64,000 nucleotides of DNA, taken from assembly GCF_000002865.3 (NCBI RefSeq), contig NW_001865056.1, forward strand, positions 410,872-474,871, written 5' to 3'. A program made the translations under genes and the position numbers. The notes under the pieces are model-generated. The model saw only the letters and a list, made by a program, of their open reading frames with translations, was not told where the DNA came from and searched no databases. Positions within the stretch are counted from its first letter, which is position 1. Every line of letters begins with the position of its first letter. The stretch is from Monosiga brevicollis MX1. Lineage: Eukaryota > Opisthokonta > Choanoflagellata > Craspedida > Salpingoecidae. This document shows, piece after piece, positions 34,499-46,732 of the stretch.

Positions 34499-34860
34499 GT
34501 TTTGGAGGTGGTGACGGGGAATGGATGGTGATGTGACCACAGAGGAAAGATGCAGGAAGACACTTGTTGCGCCTGTGTGATGTTTGGGCCAAGCCAGGCC
34601 AACAGGGCCAAAAGGTGTTGGCATGCACCCCCCCCCCTGCCCCCACCGCCAGCAGGAGTAGGTGGCGGTGGTGGTGGGACCGGAGCAGATTGGGGTCGGG
34701 GGGACGGTACCCAAGGCCAAGAAAAGGAGGGCAGAGCAAAAGTAATCGGTCGCGAGATGCAGAGAAATCACCTACCAGTGGGTGCTTGTTGACCAATGTG
34801 TGTGATCCAGCGGCTGGACAGTAAAAAGTGGCAGCGAAGAAGCTGGTCGACGGGCGCGGG

Positions 34861-34918
34861 TCGAGAGAGAGAGGGAGAGAGGGAGAGAGGGAGAGAGAGA
34901 GAGAGAGAGGGAGAGAGG
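34861..34918. repeat. (GAGAGAGG)n purine tract
   Basis: Nearly pure GA sequence with a GAGAGAGG sub-unit, about 1.05 kb upstream of the Myc-like start, on the same strand as the purine tract at 34430. Confidence 0.9.
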
Positions 34919-37367
34919 CAGGAGCAGGGACAAGCGCGCGTCACTCGACGAAAAAAACTGCTCGTCAAGAACAAAAGAAATCAAAAGGACGCCAAGTGTG
35001 TTAAAGCGTTTAAAGCGTCAATCAAGTGTTGTGTGTGTGTGTCACTTGACAGTAATGTACTATTGCCTCTATTGCCTCTAACCCGTAGTAGCTTGACTTG
35101 CAGTAGTCGTAGTAGTGGTGGTGATTGTTTTGTTGGGTTCTCACGTGCCCAACCAAGAAGTGAGTGAGAGAGAGAGAGAGAGAGACTGGAAGTGGTACGA
35201 CTATAGGGGCAAGGAGGAAAAGGGTGTGTGTTGTTTGTGTTGGACGTCTTCTTTTGATTTCCTTTGGTCGTCGTCTTTTGTTTGTTGGACGAAGCTGTCT
35301 GTCACACTGTGGAGTCTGCTAAGCAAGGCGGCGTTGGTTTGTGTGGGAATCGCAGCAGCAAAGCTGATTAAAGGTTCGGGATACTGTGTGGCATCGATTT
35401 GTGACGTTTTCTTGTTTCTTGTACACAGCTTGTGCGTCGGAAGATGGCGGTAATGGTGGTAGTGGGGGTGTTTTTTTGGAAGAATAATGTGTTGTAGGTA
35501 TTTGACGGGCGCCAGCCGGCTGCGCCGCGAGAACGGGACCTGCATCTTCTATGCATCTGTCTGCTATTGCAGGGTCGATAACAAGATGGCCGGACAGGGT
35601 TGTTGTTGTTGTTGTTGTTGTCGTGGTTCGTGTTCTCGAGGAGATCATACGATGTGCAGCCAAAATGGCAAAAACAAAAACCACTAAGACAAAAGCCTCG
35701 TCGAGCCTCGCAAATAGGGTTTCATGTTCGATGAGGTTTCCCTTCCTTTAGGGCTTGCAAGACAGTGAACGAGGTCGGGGGATGGGGGGGAGATGTGCCA
35801 GCTGGCGGGGTGAGCTGCGCACGTTCAATAAGCCGATTCATTTCCTTTTGGTTGGTCGCACTAGGCATCGCGCTGCCCTTTTGGCCGTCAAACGTCGTAT
35901 CCCTTGGCCCCCTCATCTCCAGGTGTCAGGGTAAATTTCTGGACCAGTCACGTGCTCAGCAAAAGCGCTTCAAAAGACTCTCTGCTCCCATTTCCGTGAT
36001 GCAGGACGCTCGACAAGACGCGTAGGCAGTGACAGGTTTCGAGTCATCCCATCTATTTGCCAAAGTGTGCTCGTTAACAAACAATATCAAAACACAGAAA
36101 CTGATTCACGTACAGGTATCGTGTTGTACCCGAGTCGGGCGACTTTCCCCAAAACAACGCACTGGGCTAGTTATGGGACGCATTTCCTGCTATGGAAGTG
36201 AATCCGGAGAAGAAGTGGAGGATTTGCGCGAATGGATTGTGGTTTGTCCTAGACTACGTGTGTTGTTGGACCATCATGGTGACGAAAGCCCATGAGCCCT
36301 TTGGAAATGTTCACATCATCCGACTACCCCACTTTCTGATCTGTGGGAGCGTATGGGTACACCTCACCTCCGCCTGCCAAGCGGAAGTAGTCCTTGAGCA
36401 CTTGGGATCGCAACTTTCGGCGCGTTTCCCCTTGGCACCTCCGAATGCCAACATGCACCATTGGCATGACGTCGCCCTCATCACCCACACGACGCCCATG
36501 CCCTTCCAGTCACGGAAATGAGAGGTCTCGATGATGCAACAGAAGCAAATCCCACAAGATGAGCTTTGACACGTGCCAGCGCTTCGTTCCATTGCGGTGA
36601 CGAAATATGGTTGCGAAAGCCAGGCATCCTCCGGGGCTCCCATATCGTCACTCATTTCGCCTCCCGAACACTTTCTGACATTCCATTGTCATCCTTTCCT
36701 GGGCCTCCGAGCGGTGTGTGTTCGGAGCCCGTCAAATGTCAGCATTTTCATCAAGAACAGATGGTAATGAACACAAAAAGAAAAAGTCGACGCAACTGTC
36801 AATGACGATGACGACGACGACAACGACGCAAAAGGGCAGCGCCTGTCGCCGCCCGGGGGCGTGCGCGGCCCTGCACATGGATATGAGGACGAGATGAATC
36901 AAACACAGAGAGATGAGAGTGGGATGCAGATGGGTGTCTTTCTTCAGCATGAGGATCTTGCTGTTGGAGTGCAGTTATGCTTGATGATTGGCCGTCGCCG
37001 AGCAGCCGCCGCCCCAGCCGCCTTGACACCTCTGACCGACGCGGTGCAGATGATTCTCACGATGCAACGCTCGTGGCTTGTCGATAGGTCTCTGAGGAAA
37101 GCCTTTGCATGACATGAGTTGGGGCCTGATTGCCTCCTCCAAATCTTGATCCTTAATCTCCACCCACACCTCGAGTTGTCAGGGCTGGCAAGCAGCTTTG
37201 CTGGCTTGTGCGGCTTGTGCGGCGGCACCGCACCCGCAACCGTCCCCGTCCCCACGCTTGCGTGCGCGTGATCGCCCTCGGAAGCCATCGACCTGGCGTG
37301 TGCGGCCGGAGCATGGCGCTGGGCTAAGCAGCGACCCTATTTGAGCTGCTCAATCGGTGCCGTCAGT

Positions 37368-40300
37368 ATGATTGCCCTCATCCTTGCCGTGGCCCTCGCC
37401 ACAAGCCTTCCACGCGGGAGCCAAAGCGCTGGCGTCGATGGCACCGTCCATGACCCCAACGTCTGGTCGGCCAGCTCTGCCATCGCACCTGTCAACATGG
37501 TCTACGGACACACGACTCAGGAGCAGCTCGTTCAGCTCCTCACGCGCGTGCACGCTGACTATCCCGATTCCACTGAACTCTTCTCCATTGGGCAAAGCGC
37601 GAATGGCATTGACATGAAGGGCATCCGGTTTGTCACACGCCCATGCCTGCTTCGACCCACCCAAGCCCTTACGCCTTTTCCCACCCTTGCTTGTCCTCCA
37701 TGCACTACGAGCTCTCGCCGTGCCTCGAGGCTTCCCATCTTACCATGCCCGTCCCCCATACCCCAGAATCTCCTCAAACATCAAGAATGTGCCTCCCAGC
37801 CGTCCCAAAATGAAATGGGTTGGCAACATGCACGGCAACGAAGTTGTCGGTCGCGAAATCCTTATCAACCTCATTCAGGTGCGTGGTTCCGGGTCATCTG
37901 CATTCTCAACGTCCCCCTTCCCCCGGTCTCGCCACGCTCGTGTTCCGACCCACTCACCCACCTACTTTGTTCAATCCCGGGCCCGATGCGCTTCTATCCC
38001 GCTAGTACTTGCTCGAAGGCTACGACGCGGATCCACGCTGCAAGTATCTGGTTGATACTGTCGATATGTACATCCTGCCCACCATGAACCCAGACGGCTA
38101 TGCAGCCGCCACACCATACATGTAGGTCCTTGATCAGCCACCCGCTTTCGCTTGGCCCCTGGACGCTCGAGTTTTCCTCCCCTTCTTTTCAGCTTGGACC
38201 CCCGCCCCGCATCATCTCTGGCTTTTCATTTTGGATTATCTCAGGTGTGGTGAGCGTGGCGGCCGCAACAATGGCAAGAACGTCGACCTTAATCGCAACT
38301 TTCCTGATCAGTTTGAAGGCATGCCCTACTATCCCATCCAACCCGAAACTCAGGTCTTGCAACTTCGCCCACCGGTCACAACCCCTGCCCTTGGACCCCA
38401 GCTGACTCGAGTCCAGATGCGCACCGATTGTTGCTCGCTGCCGTTTCTCCAAATTCCAGCCACCACCTCACATCGATGCTTTTTGTGCCTTGTTCTTGCC
38501 TCAATCTGTGCGCGCCACCCGGGCGTCAGCTCATGATGGACTGGATCAAATCCCTGCCGTTTGTTCTTTCGTCCAACCTTCATGGCGGCTCTGTCGTCGC
38601 CAGGTATGTAACAGGCTTGTCTTGTCCATGCTTGTCGTTGCCAACCCCTCTTGCCTGGCCCCGTGTGGAAGTGTTGGAGTTCACTTCATTCGCCTGGTTG
38701 ACCTCGGTGCCCGACTTCTGGTGGAAATGCTCCCAGTTACCCCTTTGACTCGTCGCGATCTGGCAGCAGCGTCTATTCTCAAGCTCCTGACGACGCCGTC
38801 TTTCGAACCTTGGCACTGACCTACAGCAAGAACCACGCTTTCATGGGCAACAACAAGGTCCGCCTACCTGCCGCACACTCGCCTCTCATGCCCACCTGTA
38901 AGCCAGCGTGCACAGCTCACTGCCCTTGCACAGCCTCCCTGCTCAAGTTATGCCTGGGAGAAGTTTAAGGACGGCATCACCAATGGTGCCGACTGGTACA
39001 ACGTGCCTGGAGGCATGCAAGACTGGAATTACCTTCATAGCAATTGCTTTGAAACCACCATCGAACTCTCCTGCTGCAAATACCCCGCAGCCACGGAGAT
39101 GGAGGGGGAGTGGAACAACAACCGCAACTCCCTTCTGGCTTACACGTCCATGGTTTGTGCCGTCGCCTGGGTTTGGGGCCCGCAGCTTGAGATTGGATGC
39201 CCGCCTTCTCCTCGCTTCCTTTTCTTCCTTTCTTCTCTAAACCGAAGCACCCACCCTGATGGTCCATCTTGGCAGGTTCATATGGGCATTGCGGGTGTTG
39301 TCACCGACAAACTGGGCAACCCCGTCGCCGATGCATCGATTCAGGTGCGTCAAACTTATTAGACCTTGCACATTCGGTCGTTCAGGCTTCCCGTGGACGC
39401 CTCTCCGCTTAAAATCTGTCATCAATCGGCGGTATTAGGTGGACGGCATCGACCACGACATTGCCAGCACCGTCACAGGTCACTACTGGCGTCTCCTTGT
39501 GCCTGGTACTTACACCGTCAATGTCGTGGCGGAGGGCTACGAAACAGCCGTAGGTCCAGTTTTGCACCAATTTCCTTCGCTTCTACCAAAGCGTTTGGAT
39601 GGCCAGTCTCCCGTCTCTCTCTGTCTCTGCTTTGGTTATTTCTTCACATCTATTTCTCCTTGCCTCGTGCCTCGCTTTTCGTCCTGCGACAGAGCCAAAG
39701 TGTGGTCGTGCCCGAGTTGGCCACCCCACCGCAGGCCGTCACCCTAGACTTCAAGCTCAAGGCCGAGGGCGAAACGGGAGGCCACACCGCAGCCGACCTG
39801 ACGGCGGTTTTGACGTACGCCCAGCCCGGGGCCACGGATCGCTTGTTTGCCGCGCCAACCTTGATGCGCTTGAGCCTAGCTCACGCCTGATTTTGAACGA
39901 CCGCTTGTGCGCTGTGCCTGTTGTTTAGTGATCTCAAGTCCACCTCAACCGTCAATGTGCAGCTCCAATCTGTGGGAACATCTGTGCAAGGCACACCCAT
40001 TCCTGGCGTCGTTTTGAGCGGTTGGTTACGTTTGTTGTTGAAATGATTGTCTATCGGGCACCCCATGGACCTTGCAGCATGTACATGCCTGATGCTCTGT
40101 GTGGGTGTGTGCGTACGTATGTATGTGTGTGTGTGCTGTCCAAAGGCAAAAACAGTCGTCGTCACCCTCAAGCTACACCAAAGGCTCTTCTTGTGGGTGG
40201 CATCCATGCCAACGAGGTATGCTGAGGCTGTTCTTTGCTTTGTCACCATGTGCTACCCTGGCATTGGGATTTGTACTCATCTCGCATGAGTGGGGGGCGT

Positions 40301-43300
40301 CTCAGGCGTCGGGCACCGAGCTTCTTTTACGTCTTTTGGACGACATGACCACTTCATCTGATTTTGCCGCCATCCTCAACGAGGTCGAGGTGCATGTGAT
40401 TCCGCGCCTCAACATGGACGGGTATGAACATGTCTCGCCCAAACAGGCCTTCCCCTGACGCTTGCCATGCGCACAGGATGGCTGATGGAACGCTTTTCTT
40501 GCATACGGCTGCTCGATTTCGTCTCCATGTCGCAGGCACGCTTCGGCTCGTTACGGCGATTGTTATTCCGAGGAGGGCTCGCTCAACGCCTTGGACGTGG
40601 ACATTCAAGATAGCTTCTCCAGCTCATCTCAGGTCGCGGAGGCCGTGGCATTGATGGACTACGTGCAACAGCAGGGCAACTTCACGATTGCAGCCAACTT
40701 TCGTGGCGGTGCCCTTGGCATTGCTTATCCCTTTGCTCGTGCGCCCAAGGTGTGCTGCTCGCTTGTGGCACTGCTTCGCTCGCTGCGTGGTCCCCGTCAC
40801 TTGTTGGTGCCCCGGAACGCTAGGCAGCGATGTATCCCCCCGCTCTTGTCTCATGGTTCCAAGCTGGACTTTTGTACACAGGGTTTGAGCCAAAGCGATA
40901 AGACGAACCCAGCCACACCGGAAGGTCTCTACTCGGCTCTGGCCTCGCTTTATGCCACCAATCATGGCAGTTCAAAGTATCCGTCCATGAGTCAGGGCCA
41001 GCCGTGCTCAAAGACGGACCCTTTGTCTCGATTTGACGAGGTGGGTTGATGGGCATGGGTTGGCCATTGGGCCCATGCCTTCTGCACTTACTCGAGCACG
41101 GCCCTTCAACTGACAGATTCTCTTTGTTAGGTGGATGAGCGTGAAGCGTCCATCCAGGGGTTCACCAATGGCTATACGAACAGTTTTGCGCGCATCGCGG
41201 ACAATGTTCTTGAGCACGGCTGGGTTGCCCCGTCAGCCGACTTTGGCGATTGGATGCACGAAGCGGCTGGTGCCATGTATCTAGACATTTACACGCAGTG
41301 CGTTCCGAGCTGAACTGTTTGCCAGTACTGCGCGCAGTGACACTTGACGCATGCACACCTGATGCATTTCGCCCTCTTTCGTCCCGGCTCCTTCTTTGCA
41401 GCTGCTGCCTCTACCCAGAGGACAGTGAATTGGATGATCTGTATGCTGCACATCGCTCTGCTCTGCTGCAGACGATCGGCGCCGCAGCCCAAGAAGCCCA
41501 AGTGGCTATCACGGCTGGAACTCAAGCCCTACCCAATTCGGTCAACGCATACATTACGCGCGTGGCCGCTGGCAGTGCCAACGTGGTGTAAGAACCGCCA
41601 TATTGGTCTATCCAAGCCGTCAACGGCTGTTGTGCTCCTATACACCCGATGGGCCTGCCGAGCGCGTTCTGAGTCATGTCTCCTTTTACGTGCCCGTAGA
41701 TCCCTGAATATCAAGCTGAACAAAGATGGCGTTTGGCGCCACTGGTTGACCCCGGTGCGAACCGAGACCCTCATCAGCTACTCTGCGCTTGTCTTAACAT
41801 GTGTTCTCATCTCGCACGGTGCGTGGGTGTCAGGGCGAATATCGTGTGGTGGTGACCGAGTTCAAGCTGAATGACAGTCTTTACCAGGAGACATCCGAAT
41901 CAATTCACGTAAGAGTTTTGTCCCAGCTTTGTCGGCTTCTACCGTTGAAAGCGCGCCTGACGCTGTCAAAGCAGGCCTTGTTATCTCTGCGCAATCAATC
42001 ACCGCTTCCCTGTCGTGGGTGCTCTCACATTGGATGGTGTCAGGTGGTGGCTGGAATGCCCGTTGAAGTACACATGGATGTCAAGCCCATGGCAGCCCCG
42101 GTCACAACACCATCCATGGCGACATCCACTGTGCTTGATACCACATCCACAGTTTTCATTTCCACTGCCCCCACTGTCTCGACGTCTTCAAGTGACGGGG
42201 ATACAACCTCTCGTACGTCAGCCTCACCGACGGCCACCGCCATTTCAACGACGACGACGACCACCACCACCACGACGACAACAACCACTACGACAACAAC
42301 AACCACGACAACAACCACTACGACAACAACAACCACGACGACGACGACGACAACCACGACGACAAGTCAGCCTGATTCGTGCAGCCTGCCCGAGCTGACC
42401 GATTACATGTCATACGAGGATATGACCCTTTTCCTGAAAAACGTCGAAAAACACTTTTCCAGCCACGCTTCTCTCGAGTCGATCGGTACGGACACAGACT
42501 GGTCTCGGAGGTACCTCAAAGCATCCCGTCAAGCATTGCTGGCGTGAAAATCTCACCTCTCTTGGCTGTTCGGTCGGATGAATCGCGGGCTTTACCTAGG
42601 CACGAGCGTCTCGGGGCGAGACATTTGGAGTGTTGAGGTACGCAGTATTCCAGACCCAATGCCCGTTGAAGCGGCTTGATGCGGTATCACGGTTCCAAGA
42701 GCTGTCCATTGCATGCTCAGCGCCCCTCTGTGATCTGGCGCTCGGTCTACTTCATGATAGGTTTATGCCGGCAGCCGGACTGAGCAATCCAGCAAGCCGA
42801 CCGTGCATGTATCTGCTGGCATTCACGGTTCGCAGCTCTATGGTACCTACTTGGTGCTGCGCTCTCTACGCGATACGCTGTGTGCTACGACCAGCACACC
42901 TGCGGTCCAGACGTTTTTGGAAGAAACGGTGGTTTGGTTTACACCTTGTCTCAGCCCAGGTAGGCTGGCCAAGCCAGACTGAGACATGCTTTTTGTTGGC
43001 AGAGAGTCTTGTGGCTGCTCTGGCTGGCGTATAACCGGTCTTGTTCCTGATGGCGTCCTGCGCCTCTGTGCTGTAGATGGTTGCGATGCCGTCTACAGTC
43101 GCTACAAAGCCGAGGGCACGACACCAGACTGCTTCAGGTCAGCCGTTGTTGCTGTTTTGCTTTCTTCCTTCTTTTCTGGGCGCTGCCTCTGATTATTGTG
43201 CGATGGTGTATTTTCCACTGCTCGACCCGTCTCATCTCTGACGGCTTGTGGTCTTGATTAGTTTGGATGAGATGCCTGGTCACCTCAACGCGCACGGTGT

Positions 43301-45221
43301 AAACCTCAACAGCAACTTTCCAAGCGCTTGGAGTGGTGCACCTCAAGTGAACCCCGAGCCAGAAACGAAGGTGGGATTGTGTGCTCCCGCCTCGATCTTT
43401 TACTCAGCTTTCTTGTTGCTCAGAGGTGGGCGGAAGGAAGACTGGCGGTTGTTGTCTTGACACGCCTTTCTCATGTGGCGTGCGGTACGTCCACCAGGCC
43501 TTCATGTCATTTGCCGCCCGAGAAAACTTTGCTCTGTCTCTTGATGTCCAGTCGGCTGAACTCTTCATTTACTATCCCTACGACTACAAGCTGAAAGCGT
43601 ACGTGTTGCTCAAGCTTGGCGGATTTTTTTCCCTTTTCCTTTCCTTTTTTTTTTTGGGGGGGGGGGGGGTTGAAGTGGAGGGAGCAAGGCAGAATTGTAT
43701 GAAATTTGATGGGCATCATCAGGCAGGAGTCTGTACTCAAAGACTTTGCCCATTTGGGGGATAGGTCGGATGCTGCCAACGCTTGCCCGGATGCGCCCGT
43801 TCTCAAGGCCATTGCCTCGCATTATGCCGGCCTGGTGCCTGAGCTTTTGGTGCGGTTGGCTGGGGACAGAAGGAGATGCAATTTTGGGGTGCGCCATGCC
43901 CCCAACGCTCACCACCTTCTTCCTCTTTGTTGACGCTTGATGGCAGGGGAGCTGCTCCCTCTTGGATGGCATTAAGAGTGGCGTGACCGTGGGCAATGGC
44001 GCAGAATGGTACAGCGTCAGCAACTCGATGCAGGTATGCCAACCTACTTCTGCTTTGTCAGGGTTTTTTTCTTCGTGCTATCTGATACAATTTACCTTCG
44101 TGTGGGACCTAGGACTGGCTTTTTGATGCGACAAATGCACATCCTCTGACTATCGAAGCATCATGCTGCCCCATGCCTCGCATCAACCTTGCAAGCACAC
44201 AAGCTGCCACCGCCCATCACGTGGCTGCGCTCAGGGCTACCATGATGCGGGTGCGTGTTGGGCCTGAAGCGAACGGCATCGAGTCTGTCCTGTCTATGCT
44301 TCAACAAAGACAGGCTCATGTGTGCGTTGGTTGAGCATGTAGGTCAACTCGGGTATCAAGGGTCAGGTGCTGGACGCCGAGACCCAGACACCCATTGCTA
44401 ACTGCAGCGTGGCAGTGTCCGGCAATTCGCGAGTTGGTACGTTGGCGGCGACTGTGCATACGTGAGAGATAGGCGATGCTTGGTGACGAGGGAATCAGCA
44501 GCGGCGTCAGTTGCGGATGCTCAGCAAAGGTGACCAAGCCAGAGCAGCAGCGAGATCATGTTGTTTGTGCGTGCGATCATCTCACGGCCGCGTATTCGAA
44601 CATGTGTGGGGGGTATTCAGTACACACGGATGAAAATGGATACTTTTGGCGTCTCGTACCAACAGGCAACTTTCGTGTGTACTACATGTGTGATGGTTAC
44701 GTGCGCGCTAATCAAACCGTCGCGGGGACTAGCATCCAGCCAGACAGCGTGATACAGGCGTCGATGCAGCTGGCGCGCGGAGCAGACTGGGACAGTGTGT
44801 ATGGCAATGACGGGAAGTCGGGCGCGCCAGCTGTCTGGCTCTACGCTTTTGTGGCGGTCGTTGTGAGTACCACTTTTTGCATTCCCTTTGCGTGCGCACG
44901 ATCAAGGCAGGCCAGGACTCACAGGTGGAATGACTCCTGGCTTTTGGCGGGTGGCAGGGCGTGGCGCTAATGTTTGGTATTTACAAGGGCGCGCGGCATT
45001 TGCGGGCCAAGCGCCAGCTTTATGATCTGTTGAACGATCAGCAGTTTGAACAGGTACGGGCCGGGACTGGAAGGACGCACTGCCACGCCTGCTATGAAAT
45101 TTGTTTACCAACGCACTGTCCTGTCCGTCGAGCACAGGAGACATTCAGCAAGCTGACACAGCAGGAGCGCACGCTCTTTGATGATAGCGACAGCGAGGAA
45201 GAACTCGACTTTTCGACTTGA
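37368..45221 (+). CDS. Carboxypeptidase D-like type I membrane protein with three M14 domains
   Basis: Predicted secretory-pathway metallocarboxypeptidase that trims C-terminal Lys/Arg. The ATG at 37368 begins a signal peptide ('[15 protein letters not shown]'). Domain I (to about 39870) keeps zinc ligands in 'GNMHGNE' and 'SNLHGG', substrate residues in 'VDLNRNFP', and the catalytic Glu in '[11 protein letters not shown]', followed by a transthyretin-like domain ('[19 protein letters not shown]'). Domain II (about 40150-42110) keeps 'GIHANE' but reads 'ANFRGG' for the His ligand and lacks the NRNF motif. A tract of about 40 Thr (42247-42365) follows. Domain III (about 42370-44770) has 'GIHGSQ' (E to Q), 'VNLNSNFP' (R to S) and no second His, but keeps 'TIEASCC'. 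A membrane helix ('[10 protein letters not shown]' joined to 'GVALMFGIY') and an acidic tail ('[14 protein letters not shown]') end it. Vertebrate CPD has the same plan, with domain III inactive. Some internal splice sites are unresolved. Confidence 0.92.
42247..42366 (+). repeat. Poly-threonine codon repeat between M14 domains II and III
   Basis: A mixture of ACG, ACA and ACC codons encoding about 40 consecutive threonines, flanked by Ser/Thr/Pro-rich sequence. It probably forms an extended O-glycosylated stalk separating the second and third carboxypeptidase-like domains. Mixed synonymous codons in blocks point to expansion of a multi-codon unit, not of a single triplet. Confidence 0.92.
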
Positions 45222-45795
45222 AATCCATAGTACCGTTTTTCTGACATTGGCCTGCATTGTTATTACGCTTTACTCCTACAATCTGATTTTGCTGACAAAC
45301 ACACACGTAAACGAGTCCTTTTTGGTCCTGCGGACTGAGGAGTTCATGAAGGAGAGGCCCACCACACCATGATGCATGATTTCAAGGGGATTTAGCTGGG
45401 AAATTCTCTACTCCAACGATCTCTTGTGCTGGTAAGGCAAAGTTTCAGTTGGCCTCCAAGACACGGAGCCGAGGTCAGTGGGACTTGCTGGGAATGGAAA
45501 GAGCTTGCAGTGCAGCTTGTACCGCTCCCTGCACGCTCTACCGATTTCCAAAGCTCCAGCCCATCTCGCCATGAACCCAGCCACAGCGGTCGTCCAAGCA
45601 AGCTCGTGAAGCAGCGCCATGAATCTTCCCTTAAACTCGAGAGAAGCGAAAGAGGAAGGAGAATGAACACGACAAAAATGTCAGAACTTTTACACCACAG
45701 CGTGTTGCTTGTGACGGCAGTTGCGTCGCAGCTGTGAGAGAGTGCGTGTGTGCGTGTGTGTGCTCATGGAGCTTCCTCGTCCTCCGAGCACGGCG

Positions 45796-45861
<66 letters not shown>

Positions 45862-46268
45862 GGATCCGAGTCGCACTTTGCGCCAGGAGAAGGGGGTACA
45901 TGTCTCTTCGGTACGTGTTTCAGGCTCGTTGCTTTGGCTGAGCAGTGGTGGTGGCAATGGGTGCATGTGCGTCTGGTGGGTGTGCGCATGTTGAAGTGCT
46001 CATTTTCTTGCTCTTGGCGCGTCGATTTGGCCCCCCCCCCCCCTGCTGTTGCAGTGACCAGTAGCTGTGTTTGAAACGCCTCTCGAGCCAGTTGCCAGCT
46101 GTAGCTCTTCTCAAGACACTTTTCGAGGCCGGTCAGTTTTTTGGGTTGAGACGCTCATGTATGCTCGGCTGGTCTTGGAACAAGTGCACGTGCGCTTCCG
46201 TGCAGAATGCCTGATGCAAGGGCTCCGCACGGCATGATTTCAGCAGCGTCGACACCTGACCATCCACC
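45222..46268. other. Spacer between carboxypeptidase D and the Patched-related gene
   Basis: About 1 kb with no recognised gene. It contains a long GT microsatellite (annotated separately) and a short run of C (about 46029-46043), then the likely promoter of the RND-family gene. Confidence 0.6.
45803..45860. repeat. (GT)n microsatellite
   Basis: About 29 uninterrupted GT units preceded by a short TATATAT, in the spacer downstream of the carboxypeptidase gene. Alternating purine-pyrimidine sequence of this length can adopt Z-DNA. Confidence 0.95.
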
Positions 46269-46689
46269 ATGGCCACGGAAGTGAGCCGACACAATGCTCT
46301 TGCTCGCTTGAGCAACTGGATTGACTTTACCCTCTCCAAGTTCTTCTACAAGCTGGGCCATGTCATTGCCCGACACCCATGGCTCTTTGTCGTCATTCCC
46401 TTCCTATTTATGGTTCGCTTGTGCCCTTGATCACGAAGCCCTAGGCCCTGCGCCGTGACACCTTCTTGCCATGGTCTCGCTTCGTAGCTCATATAGCCTC
46501 TCACGCGTTCCACTCCCTCCCTCTGGCCAATGCGTAGTTTGGGTTTTTTATTCGCATCATGGCTGCCAGTGTGGATGTTGAAACGGACCCCGAGGATCTG
46601 GTAGGTCTCTGGCGTGCTCAGTCAACATTGAACTGCGACGATCCTTCAACCTTGACGAGTCCTACTCGTTGCATCAATGAACGTCGTCG

Positions 46690-46732
<43 letters not shown>

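Larger units (their letters stand above)
33819..37367. promoter_or_regulatory. Large gene-free divergent region, Myc-like / carboxypeptidase D
   Basis: About 3.5 kb, the longest stretch here without a recognised gene. It lies between two divergent starts. The Myc-proximal 1.4 kb is dominated by G/A-rich tracts on the plus strand (C/T on the Myc sense strand), including the arrays at 34430-34498, 34861-34918 and 35167-35184, and a run of G before 34441. Farther on are GTTGTTGTT and GACGAC runs (35600, 36800) in otherwise mixed sequence. Open frames are short and show no family resemblance. It may hold the Myc leader, promoter and regulatory DNA. Confidence 0.55.

Noticed and set aside
36029-36521. 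Short plus-strand frames in the large gene-free region
   Set aside because: They are under 110 codons, overlap one another, and show no motif, so no gene is called.
42040-42357. Minus-strand poly-valine open frame
   Set aside because: It is the complement of the poly-threonine codon tract in the carboxypeptidase gene; homopolymer coding on the wrong strand is an artefact.
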